Source: Treponema sp. UBA792 (GTDB lineage Bacteria; Spirochaetota; Spirochaetia; Treponematales; Treponemataceae). Taken from it: a DNA stretch of 46,233 nt. The notes under the pieces were generated by a model. It made no database searches. It saw nothing but the letters and a program-made list of their open reading frames with translations, and was not told where the DNA came from. Position 1 is the first letter of the stretch. Each line of letters begins with the position of its first letter. This document shows, in pieces, positions 32,996-41,079 of this stretch. The position numbers and the translations under genes are program-made. The stretch lies in the NCBI GenBank assembly GCA_002296965.1, contig DBIW01000014.1:1-46233 (forward strand), in the 5' to 3' direction.

Positions 32996-34597
32996 TCAGA
33001 AAATGTACGGCTGTCCGTCTGTTCCGTAGATGTTTGCGCAGAATCCGTCCAGTTTTTTGCTGAGATAAAGAGCCTTGTCTGCGTTTTTGTAAAGGGAGTC
33101 GAATGTGCAGCTTCCGCAGCCTGAGTTGAATGAGGCTCCCAGGCTCACATAAAATTTCCGGTCTTTCAGTCCGGGCACCGAAATTTCCGCAAGTCCGCCG
33201 AAAAACCTTCTGAAGAAATTCTCCGCCTGTGCATTTTTCGTGATTCCCGGCAGATAGAGCGCGAATTCATCTCCGCCGAGCCTCATGAACACGTCGTTCT
33301 CGCGGCAGACGCTCTTCATTTTTGAGGCTATGGCCACAAGAACGTCATCTCCGGTTCCATGTCCGTAAGTGTCGTTTATCATCTTGAAGTTGTCGCAGTC
33401 GAGAAGACAGAAAAGCCCCTCCGCTCCGCTCTCAATCAGCTCCGTTATCTTCTGTTCGCCGCTTCCGCGGTTTCTTATTCCTGTCATCATGTCTGTCTCC
33501 GAAAGCTCGCGGAGTTTGTCCTCGTCCTCGCGTATGCTGATTACTTTCTGCGCGATGCTTCTTTCCGAGCGGCAGATTGTCTCGTACAGAACCTGAATCT
33601 CATCGTTTGTCCTTATGACAAGACGGTTCTTCCATTCTTCCGAATCGAGCCACAGGTCAGGAACGTATTTTCCGAATGCCGCAGTGTGGTTTATTATCTC
33701 GTCCAGCGGCTTCTTCAGGCCGATATAGGTTATCCAGCTTGTGAGCGACAGGATGAACATTATTATGAGGAATTCAAGGTCAACGAGGTGGACGATATAT
33801 TCAAAAAGCGCGTAGACATTGCCGTTTTTGCTGTATACATTAACCGTGTACCTGATTATGCTGTAAGCGGTCACGCATATTCCCATCGAGACCAGAGAAA
33901 TCGTCAGTATTCTGATTACTTTTATATAGACTGACCGGCCTTTGTAGGGACGGCGCATTTTCTCCAAATCCGAGGCGAGCTGTTCGTCCGTGCAGTTGTA
34001 AATGTATCCCAACGGAAGTGACCGCCTCATTTTCTGCGGAAGGAAACGCAACACCAGGGCTGCGGCCGCCAGTGTGATTCCCTTGTCCGCCATGTCCCGG
34101 ATGATGCATCCCGCAAACTGCGCGGCGAATCCGGAGAAACCGTAACCGCATAGCCGCATTATGTATGGGCTGACTGTTGTTCCGCCGGCGTTTTTCCCGG
34201 AGACGAGCCATCCTGTCAGAAAGCCTGCGGCTCCGACCATGGTGACCATCATCAGCCACTGGAGAATAAGTCCCCTTAAATTTCTCAGAAATCCGCGCCT
34301 TGAGAATTGTGCCGTCAGATAGGCCATGAGCACAATGAGCATATCGAACACTATCGCCGACGGATTCCATATATGTCCGATTAGATTCGTGATGAATGCT
34401 GTAATCATTCCGGGAATTGCCCCGATCAGGGACGCGCAAAGCAGTGTCCCCAAGGTGTCAAGGCGAAGCGGAAGCCTGAGCAGCGCCGCCAGTCTTGAAA
34501 GAAGGACGTTGGTCAGAATTCCGAACGGAACCAGAACGAGTGTCCTGTGACTGAAATAAGCTCTTCCCCGGATTTCGTATTTTGTCGTGTGTCTCAT
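32996..34597 (-). CDS. Diguanylate cyclase with multi-helix membrane sensor
   Basis: Makes cyclic di-GMP. 533 residues. Residues 20-195 are about five membrane helices (LTNVLLSRLAALLRLPLRLD, TLGTLLCASLIGAIPGMITA, FITNLIGHIWN) that resemble ECF-transporter S proteins. A second pair of helices (about 228-250 and 270-292) and a linker lead to GGDEF at 441-445, with the inhibitory I-site RxxD at 432-435 placed correctly. It should therefore be active and product-inhibited. No EAL domain is present. Signal unknown. Start is ATG 34597; no ribosome site was seen. Confidence 0.88.
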   Translation of the reverse strand: MRHTTKYEIRGRAYFSHRTLVLVPFGILTNVLLSRLAALLRLPLRLDTLGTLLCASLIGAIPGMITAFITNLIGHIWNPSAIVFDMLIVLMAYLTAQFSRRGFLRNLRGLILQWLMMVTMVGAAGFLTGWLVSGKNAGGTTVSPYIMRLCGYGFSGFAAQFAGCIIRDMADKGITLAAAALVLRFLPQKMRRSLPLGYIYNCTDEQLASDLEKMRRPYKGRSVYIKVIRILTISLVSMGICVTAYSIIRYTVNVYSKNGNVYALFEYIVHLVDLEFLIIMFILSLTSWITYIGLKKPLDEIINHTAAFGKYVPDLWLDSEEWKNRLVIRTNDEIQVLYETICRSERSIAQKVISIREDEDKLRELSETDMMTGIRNRGSGEQKITELIESGAEGLFCLLDCDNFKMINDTYGHGTGDDVLVAIASKMKSVCRENDVFMRLGGDEFALYLPGITKNAQAENFFRRFFGGLAEISVPGLKDRKFYVSLGASFNSGCGSCTFDSLYKNADKALYLSKKLDGFCANIYGTDGQPYIF

Positions 34598-34700
34598 GCT
34601 GCAATAAACTTAAAATGGTATGATGATAATTGTGTAGTCAGTATAAAATCATGACGTAAAAATTCAATAGGGTGATTCTTCTATATGTCCGGCGGACTGC

Positions 34701-35450
34701 TTATTCTCCGCGGAATCCTGTGATGTCCTTTATCACTTCCGATGCAATCAGAAGCCCGGCCGCTGCCGGAGTGAATGAATTGCTTCCGGGTGTCTGCTTT
34801 TTCGCCCTGTTCATCGAGCCGGAATTCTCCTGTTCAGAAATGGTCTCTGAATCCTGAACCGGAGGAACTGGTTTTTCCCTTGAGTAGACGACTTTTACTC
34901 CAGTTATTCCGCGCTTTTTCAGTTCCTGACGCATAATGCGTGCCAGCGGACAGACGCTTGTCTGCGAGATGTCGGCCACCTCGAACATCGCGGGATTAAG
35001 CTTGTTGCCGGCTCCCATGCAGCTTATCACCGGAATTCCTGCCAGTTTCGCCTGTCCGATAATCTGAATTTTTCCCTTTACCGTGTCGATGCAGTCCACG
35101 ACATAATCATATTCGGAAAAGTCGAATCCGGCTGAGGTTTCCGGCAGAAAAAAACATCTGTGCTTTGTGACTTTGCATTCCGGATTTATGTCGTGAATGC
35201 GCTCCTCCGCGACATCCACCTTGAATTTTCCGACCGTCGAGTGCAGCGCATGCAGCTGGCGGTTGATGTTTGTCTCGCAGATTACGTCATTGTCCGTAAT
35301 GTCGATTGCTCCGACGGCATTACGGACGAGCGCCTCTACTACGTAGCTTCCGACACCGCCGATTCCGAATACAGCGACGCGCGAATTCTCCAGTTTTCTG
35401 ATGTTGTCCCTGCCGAAATTGAGTTGAGTTCTTAGAAATATTGAAGACAT
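34701..35450 (-). CDS. tcdA: tRNA threonylcarbamoyladenosine dehydratase (TcdA)
   Basis: E1-like ThiF-family enzyme of 249 residues that converts t6A at position 37 of tRNA to its cyclic form using ATP. The nucleotide site GIGGVGS is at 29-35; ETNINRQ and the family-specific end of the catalytic half (CPLARIMRQELKKRG) are present. Near the C-terminus a 30-residue polar insert (about 195-225) separates the catalytic core from a last hydrophobic segment (AAAGLLIASEVIKDI). The insert looks disordered. It is not clearly in an operon. Confidence 0.9.
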   Translation of the reverse strand: MSSIFLRTQLNFGRDNIRKLENSRVAVFGIGGVGSYVVEALVRNAVGAIDITDNDVICETNINRQLHALHSTVGKFKVDVAEERIHDINPECKVTKHRCFFLPETSAGFDFSEYDYVVDCIDTVKGKIQIIGQAKLAGIPVISCMGAGNKLNPAMFEVADISQTSVCPLARIMRQELKKRGITGVKVVYSREKPVPPVQDSETISEQENSGSMNRAKKQTPGSNSFTPAAAGLLIASEVIKDITGFRGE

Positions 35451-35511
35451 AATATGATTTTCCGTACTTTTGGGATTATGATTTTACGGATGAGTCCGCC
35501 GGTGTGAGCCT

Positions 35512-35551
35512 GGAATTCACCGGAGAAGGAGGAATTTTTCCGGTGAATTCC
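35512..35551. repeat. 12-bp inverted repeat downstream of icd
   Basis: GGAATTCACCGG (35512-35523) pairs perfectly with CCGGTGAATTCC (35540-35551) around 16 bases. On the minus strand it lies just after the icd stop, but no T tract follows, so it may act as a 3' stability hairpin or weak terminator. The arms are built around GAATTC, the over-used hexamer in this window. Confidence 0.6.
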
Positions 35552-35562
35552 GCACGGATCAG

Positions 35563-36765
35563 TTATTTCTGAAGGTGTTCCTTTATGGCCGCGATGTATT
35601 CCCAGCTGTCAAGAACTTTCTTCGCCTTGGGTTCTGCGATTCTTGCGATGTCGCCTGTCATGTAGCCGTCCTCGATTGTTCCGAGCGTGGCTTTCTCAAG
35701 CTTTTTCGCAAAATCCGTAAGTTCCGGTGTTCCGTCCAGTTCTCCGCGTTTTGCAAGCGCGCCTGTCCAGGCAAAGATTGTCGCCACGGGATTCGTGGAT
35801 GTCTTCTCGCCCTTCAGGTAGCGGTAGTAGTGCTTCTGGACTGTTCCGTGGCTTGCCTCGTACTCGAAATTTCCGTCCGGGCTTACAAGAACAGATGTCA
35901 TCATTGCAAGCGAGCCGCAGGCGGACGCAATCATGTCGCTCATCACGTCGCCGTCGTAGTTCTTTGTCGCCCACATGAATCCGCCTTCGGAACGCATTAC
36001 GCGCGCGACGGCATCGTCAATCAGCGTGTAGAAATATTCGATTCCCGCGGCGTCGAATTTCTCCTTGAATTCCGAGTCGAAAATGCGCTGGAAAATCGCC
36101 TTGAAATTTCCGTCGTAGATTTTTGAGATTGTGTCCTTTGCTCCGAACCAGACTGAAATTTTGCGGTCGAGCGCATAAGTGAAGCAGCAGCGCGCGAAAT
36201 TCTCAATGGAGTTGTCAAGATTGTGGATTCCCTGAATGATTCCGGGGCCTTTCATGTCCATTATTGTCTTTCTGATTTCCTTTCCGTCCTCGCCGGTAAA
36301 GACAAGCTCGGCTTTTCCTGCGCACGGAGTCTTGATTTCGCAGTTTTTGTAGACATCTCCGTAGGCGTGTCTTCCGAGGACAATCGGCTTTTTCCAGCAG
36401 GAGACAGTTCCGTGAACGTTGCTTACAAAAATCGGCTCGCGGAAAACTGTTCCGTCAAGCTCCGCACGGATGATTCCGTTCGGCGAAGGTGTAAGCTGCT
36501 TGAGGTTGTACTCCTCGACGCGCGCCTGATTCGAGGTGATTGTCGCGCATTTTACGCCGACTTTCAGTCTTTTTATCGCGGCGGCGGCCTCATGGGTGAT
36601 TTTATCGTCGGAATCGTCGCGGCTCTTGAGACCAAGGTCGTAGTATTCTGTCTTCAGGTCAACAAAAGGCAGAATCAGCTCTTCCTTTATGAGCTTCCAC
36701 AAAACACGTGTCATCTCGTCGCCGTCAAGTTCGGCGATCGCATTTTTCATCTGTATCTTAGCCAT
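35563..36765 (-). CDS. icd: NADP-dependent isocitrate dehydrogenase, homodimeric eukaryote-type
   Basis: Oxidative decarboxylation of isocitrate to 2-oxoglutarate. 400 residues with the eukaryote-type pattern: ELDGDEMTRVLW at the front, NGIIRAELDGTVFREPIF with the catalytic arginines, and DDAVARVMRSEGGFMWATKNYDGDVMSD holding the metal-binding aspartates. EASHGTVQKHYYRYLKGEKTSTNPVATIFAWTGALAKRGELD is the cofactor side. NADP is inferred from the branch. The start is leaderless-type (TTGACT-17-TATAAT-6-ATG). The promoter's -35 overlaps the last bases of oppF. Confidence 0.95.
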   Translation of the reverse strand: MAKIQMKNAIAELDGDEMTRVLWKLIKEELILPFVDLKTEYYDLGLKSRDDSDDKITHEAAAAIKRLKVGVKCATITSNQARVEEYNLKQLTPSPNGIIRAELDGTVFREPIFVSNVHGTVSCWKKPIVLGRHAYGDVYKNCEIKTPCAGKAELVFTGEDGKEIRKTIMDMKGPGIIQGIHNLDNSIENFARCCFTYALDRKISVWFGAKDTISKIYDGNFKAIFQRIFDSEFKEKFDAAGIEYFYTLIDDAVARVMRSEGGFMWATKNYDGDVMSDMIASACGSLAMMTSVLVSPDGNFEYEASHGTVQKHYYRYLKGEKTSTNPVATIFAWTGALAKRGELDGTPELTDFAKKLEKATLGTIEDGYMTGDIARIAEPKAKKVLDSWEYIAAIKEHLQK

Positions 36766-36771
36766 GCGGAA

Positions 36772-36800
36772 ATTATATAAAAACGTAAAACTATAGTCAA
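36772..36800 (-). promoter_or_regulatory. icd: Leaderless-type promoter of icd
   Basis: Minus strand TTGACT (36800-36795), 17-base spacer, TATAAT (36777-36772), 6 bases (TTCCGC), ATG at 36765. It is the cleanest example of the layout in the window. Confidence 0.8.
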
Positions 36801-37783
36801 ACTGAAAGTCTGCAGCGGACTTTATGTCCGTCCTCCTCCGTCCTCATCTCAGGAATTTCTTCCAGGCATTTTTTCTCGGCGAACGGACATCGGTGCGCGA
36901 ACGGACAGCAGTTCTCCTCCTCAAGCACGGTTTTTACCTCTGTGTTTGCGGAGGTGAATTTTCCCAGCGCGCCGTCAAAAAGCAGCTTTGTGTACGGATG
37001 GACGGCAGTCCTGTAAAGTTCGGCGGCCGGAGCCTCCTCCACAATCATTCCTCTGTACATGACACCGATTGTGTCGCAGAAATAGCAGGCTATGCGGAGA
37101 TCGTGCGTTATGAAAAGCAGGCTCAGATTTCTTCCGCTTCTGAGGTCCTGAAGCAGATTTATTATCTGCCCTTGCACAGACACATCCAGCGCCGAGACGA
37201 TTTCATCGCAAATAAGGAGTTCCGGCGACATTATAAGTCCCCGCGCGATTGAAATCCGCTGCCGCTGGCCGCCCGAGAATTCCGCCGGTTTTCTGCCGAG
37301 GTCATCTTCTGAAAGCCCCACCTCGCGGATTGTTTTCTCCGCAAGCGCGCGCGCGTTTTCCCCGCCTTCCCATTTTGTCGAATATCTGAGCGCGGCTGTA
37401 AGGACATCCAGAACTGTCATGCGCGGATTAAGTGAGCGTGCCGGATCCTGAAAGATGTATTTTACATTTTCGCGGTATTTCCGGAGCTGTTTTCTGTTGA
37501 ACGATGAGATGTCCTGCGCGGCTGATGAATTCTCCGGGCAGAACAGGATTCTGCCTCCGGAAAGCCCGTACATTTTTATCAGGAGGCGTGCGGTTGTCGT
37601 CTTGCCGCAGCCTGATTCGCCTACAAGTCCATAAGTCTGTCCGCGTTCCACTGAAAACGACACGTCATTCACGGCATATACGGTTTTTCTGTTTTTCGCG
37701 AAAAAACCTGCTTCCATGTTGAACCGCTTTGAAAGGTGTTCCGCCCGGATTACAGGGAATTCAGCTGGATTATTTGTGTTCAT
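36797..37783 (-). CDS. Opp-type ABC transporter ATPase (second ATPase)
   Basis: Cytosolic ATPase of 328 residues, OppF branch. Walker A is GESGCGKT, signature SGGQRQ and Walker B LLICDEIVSALD are present; the usual DEPVSALD reads DEIVSALD. The C-terminus carries the oligopeptide-family cysteine patch (CCPFAHRCPFAEKKC). ATG 37783 is chosen for GGAG 7 bases upstream; the reading from 37870 runs far into the previous gene without homology. It overlaps the fused permease-ATPase gene by 14 bases and is the last gene of the transporter operon. Confidence 0.9.
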   Translation of the reverse strand: MNTNNPAEFPVIRAEHLSKRFNMEAGFFAKNRKTVYAVNDVSFSVERGQTYGLVGESGCGKTTTARLLIKMYGLSGGRILFCPENSSAAQDISSFNRKQLRKYRENVKYIFQDPARSLNPRMTVLDVLTAALRYSTKWEGGENARALAEKTIREVGLSEDDLGRKPAEFSGGQRQRISIARGLIMSPELLICDEIVSALDVSVQGQIINLLQDLRSGRNLSLLFITHDLRIACYFCDTIGVMYRGMIVEEAPAAELYRTAVHPYTKLLFDGALGKFTSANTEVKTVLEEENCCPFAHRCPFAEKKCLEEIPEMRTEEDGHKVRCRLSV

Positions 37784-39932
37784 TTTTTTCTCCGTCTGCC
37801 GGCTGCATTTTGTAGCATCCGGATTCTGTTTTGCGGCATCGCTCCTGCGCATATTCACATCTTTGGGCAAAAGGACAGCCGTCGTCCGGTTCCGTCGGAT
37901 CTTTGACGCGTCCCGGAATAGAAATCATTCTTGAGGCGGTATAGTGTTTTCCGAATTCGGGGACAGCCGCCAGAAGCGCCTTTGTGTACGGATGCCGCGG
38001 GGAATTCATTATCCGGGCGGCCGTTCCTGTCTCCATTATTTTTCCGCCGTACATGACCGCAATCCTGTCCGAAATTTCCGCGACAAGGTGAATGTTGTGG
38101 CTGATGAAGATTATTGAAAGTCCGCGTTCCCGCCTTAGTCTGAGCAGAAGCGAGACAATCTGCGCCTCGATCGTGACATCAAGTGCGGTTGTCGGCTCGT
38201 CGGCAATAAGCAGCTCGCAGTTCTGCGCAAGCGCGAGGGCGATTCCTATGCGCTGCAGCTGTCCGCCGCTGAACTGGTGCGGATATGAATTCAATCTTCC
38301 GCCCGGATCCGGAAGTCCCACTTCGGCAAGGAGCTGCTCCGCTCTTTTGTCGGACTCCGCTTTTGTTATGGAAGGCTCCGAATTTCTGAATGTCTCAAGG
38401 AATACTTTTCCTATGCTCTGAAGCGGATCGAATGAACGTCCCGGCTCCTGGAAAATCAGCGCAATCCGTTTTCCGCGGAATTCGCGCAGCTCCTTCTGTC
38501 CGAGCGCCATAAGATCCGTGCCGTTGTAATATATGTGGCCGGAAGCCAGCGCGTTTGCCGGAAGAAGACCGGGAATCGCGGTTGTGGAGACTGATTTTCC
38601 GCTGCCGGATTCTCCTACAAGTCCGAGAATTTCGCCTTTTTTGAGATAGAACGAAATTCCGCGCGCCGCATATACCGGAATCCGTTTTGTTCCGCGCATT
38701 ATTCCGAACGTCACCCTGAGATTTTCTACGGAAAGCAGCGTGCCGGTTTCGGAAAATTCGCCGGTGCTGCTGTTTCCGTCATTTTCATTTTCCGTGCGGA
38801 TCGGATGTTCTTTTTCGTGATTCCGGTTGATCCGCCGTTCCCTGCTGAAAAATGCCGTGAGCGTCCGTCTGTTGAAAACCGCGTTGTACGGATCAAAAAA
38901 GTCGCGCAGCGCGTCGCCCAGAAAATTGAATGCGAGCGTGACGGCAAGGAGCATAAGTACCGGATAGAGAAGCCAGGGAAAATTCCTCAGGTTTGAGAGC
39001 GTCGAGATGTCGCGGTTTATCAGCGAGCCCCAGCTGACCGCCGGATCGTTTATTCCAAGTCCGAGATAGGATAGCGTTGTTTCGCTCATTATGAATCCCG
39101 GAACGCTGAGCGCCGTGCTCACAATAAGGAGGCTTGCCGCCTGTGGAATTATCTGCCTGAAAATCACGACAGCCGCCGGAATTCCCTCAAGTTTTGCGTC
39201 CATTATGAATTCCTCGCGTTTGATTGCGTGGACCATTCCGCGGATTGTCCTTGCGGAACCAGGCCATCCGACAAGCGCCAGAATCAGCGTGATTATCATG
39301 TACGATGTTCCGCTGTCCATCCTGGTGTTCAGCAGCGAGCGCAGAAACAGGATAAAATATAGTCCCGGAATAAGCATGAAGAATTCCGCGGAACGCATTA
39401 TGGTCCAGTCGGCCGCGCCTCCGAAATATCCTGAAATTCCGCCAAGAAATACTGCGAGAAAAAGCGATATGGCGGCGGCCACAAATCCTATCGTCAGCGA
39501 GATTCTGCTTCCGTATACAATCCTGCTGAAAAGGTCGCGCCCAAGAATGTCCGCTCCCAGAAGATACACAGGATAGGAATTCCCGTCCGAATCAGGTTCC
39601 GTGCCGAACAGATGCCGTCCGCATGGAATAAGGCCGAAAAGTTTATACGGTTCGCCTTTTACAAAGAATTTAAGGTCGTGGACATATTCAGAATCCTTTA
39701 CGCGTGCGTAGCTCCAGGTTGTGCGGTCGATTACGCGGTATTCGCGGACTTTCAGGCCATTCCGTGTAAGCTGTATGTTTGCCGGATGGTAGGAATTGCT
39801 GCTGAATGTCTTTGCCGCAGGAAAAGGAGCGAAGAATTCCGCAAAAATCATCACGAAATATATGGCCGCAAGGACAATCGCCGATGCGAATGCCAGCGGC
39901 CGTGTCCTCAAATATCTGAAGAATTTTCCCAT
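37770..39932 (-). CDS. Fused Opp-type permease and ATPase (OppC-OppD)
   Basis: One 720-residue protein holds two subunits. Residues 1-350 are an OppC-like permease with about six helices and the EAA loop at 241-265 (EFIMDAKLEG...IIPQA). A charged linker of about 45 residues follows, then an OppD-like ATPase from residue 398: Walker A 440-447 (GESGSGKS), signature FSGGQ 554-558, Walker B 574-585 (LLIADEPTTALD) and a four-cysteine C-terminal patch (C686, C692, C699, C706). It pairs with the OppB-like permease and the OppF-like ATPase. It starts 2 bases after the OppB gene stops. Fusions of this kind occur in databases but are uncommon. Confidence 0.92.
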   Translation of the reverse strand: MGKFFRYLRTRPLAFASAIVLAAIYFVMIFAEFFAPFPAAKTFSSNSYHPANIQLTRNGLKVREYRVIDRTTWSYARVKDSEYVHDLKFFVKGEPYKLFGLIPCGRHLFGTEPDSDGNSYPVYLLGADILGRDLFSRIVYGSRISLTIGFVAAAISLFLAVFLGGISGYFGGAADWTIMRSAEFFMLIPGLYFILFLRSLLNTRMDSGTSYMIITLILALVGWPGSARTIRGMVHAIKREEFIMDAKLEGIPAAVVIFRQIIPQAASLLIVSTALSVPGFIMSETTLSYLGLGINDPAVSWGSLINRDISTLSNLRNFPWLLYPVLMLLAVTLAFNFLGDALRDFFDPYNAVFNRRTLTAFFSRERRINRNHEKEHPIRTENENDGNSSTGEFSETGTLLSVENLRVTFGIMRGTKRIPVYAARGISFYLKKGEILGLVGESGSGKSVSTTAIPGLLPANALASGHIYYNGTDLMALGQKELREFRGKRIALIFQEPGRSFDPLQSIGKVFLETFRNSEPSITKAESDKRAEQLLAEVGLPDPGGRLNSYPHQFSGGQLQRIGIALALAQNCELLIADEPTTALDVTIEAQIVSLLLRLRRERGLSIIFISHNIHLVAEISDRIAVMYGGKIMETGTAARIMNSPRHPYTKALLAAVPEFGKHYTASRMISIPGRVKDPTEPDDGCPFAQRCEYAQERCRKTESGCYKMQPADGEKNEHK

Positions 39933-39934
39933 AA

Positions 39935-41053
39935 TCAGTCCCCTTTTCCGTATCTTATGCGCGGATCTACCAACGCGAGCAGTATGTCCGAAATCAACAT
40001 TCCTGCAAGCACAAGCGCGGAGATGAACATACTGTTCGCAAGCACAAGATTTATGTCCTGCTGAAGAACAGCCTCGTACATCAGCCGTCCGATTCCCGGA
40101 TATGCGAATATTATTTCGAGCACAAGCGAGCCGCTGAAAAGGCCTGCAAGAAGATTCGCGCTGCCTGTTATGTAAGGATTCAGCGTGTTGCGGAACGCAT
40201 GGTTCAGATAGACACGTTTTTCGGAAATTCCGCGGGCGCGCAGGGCGAAAATATACGGCATTCCCATCTGATCAAGCATTGTGGCGCGGATCATCCTCAT
40301 TGTTCCGCCGACGCCTCCGAGAAATGACGCGAGCAGAGGTAGAAACACGTGATGTGCGTAGCTGAAACTGAATTTAAGCGGCGCCTCCCGGAATGAAAAG
40401 TCCGGATACGCTGTGACCGGAAAAAGCCCCGTCACGCTGGCAAAAAGCTGGAGCAGAATCAGCAGGAGAATTCCCGGAAATGCATGGAAAAACAGCGCGA
40501 AAAATGTGGCTCCCACGTCAAGCCGGGTTCCCGCCTTGCTGGAAAAAAACACGCCGAGCAGAAATGATGCCGTAGTTATGAACACAAGCGAAATCAGGTT
40601 GAGCAGCACGGAATTCCATATTCTTGAGCCGATAAGAAAAGTGACCGGCGCGCGAGAGACAAGGCTTGTGCCCAAATCATGGTGGACAAGCACGCGGTCG
40701 AGCCATCTGAAATACTGCACATAGAACGGCTGGTCAAGACCGAATTCATGTCGGAGCTGTTCCATCTGTTCACCGGAAAAACTGTTGCCGTTCAGAGGAG
40801 AATTTCCTCCTTTCGGAGCCTGAGCCTCGGTGCCGGACAGAATCTGCTGCGTCATCATCTGATCAACAATATCTCCGGGCGCAAGCTCCATCAGTCCGAA
40901 AAGCGCGAAGCCGAGCAGAAACAGCAGCAGAACCATAGTTACAGTCCGCCCGGCTATGAATGAGATGAGAGGAGCCTTTTTCCTGAATGTACGGAACGGT
41001 CTCAGAATCATGTTTATGCTTTCTGAAAGCCAAAATGATTTTTTTTCTTCCAT
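39935..41053 (-). CDS. Opp-type ABC transporter permease (OppB)
   Basis: Inner-membrane permease of 372 residues, OppB/DppB branch. A family-typical first helix (ISFIAGRTVTMVLLLFLLGF) is followed by ELAPGD and by DQPFYVQYFRWLDRVLVHHDLG. The EAA loop is near residues 275-305 (ALRARGISEKRVYLNHAFRNTLNP). It has an N-terminal cytosolic extension of about 30 residues. It is 26 bases after the binding protein and 2 bases before the fused permease-ATPase gene in the same operon. Confidence 0.92.
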   Translation of the reverse strand: MEEKKSFWLSESINMILRPFRTFRKKAPLISFIAGRTVTMVLLLFLLGFALFGLMELAPGDIVDQMMTQQILSGTEAQAPKGGNSPLNGNSFSGEQMEQLRHEFGLDQPFYVQYFRWLDRVLVHHDLGTSLVSRAPVTFLIGSRIWNSVLLNLISLVFITTASFLLGVFFSSKAGTRLDVGATFFALFFHAFPGILLLILLQLFASVTGLFPVTAYPDFSFREAPLKFSFSYAHHVFLPLLASFLGGVGGTMRMIRATMLDQMGMPYIFALRARGISEKRVYLNHAFRNTLNPYITGSANLLAGLFSGSLVLEIIFAYPGIGRLMYEAVLQQDINLVLANSMFISALVLAGMLISDILLALVDPRIRYGKGD

Positions 41054-41079
41054 AATATAATCCGAATTCCTCCGCTGCT

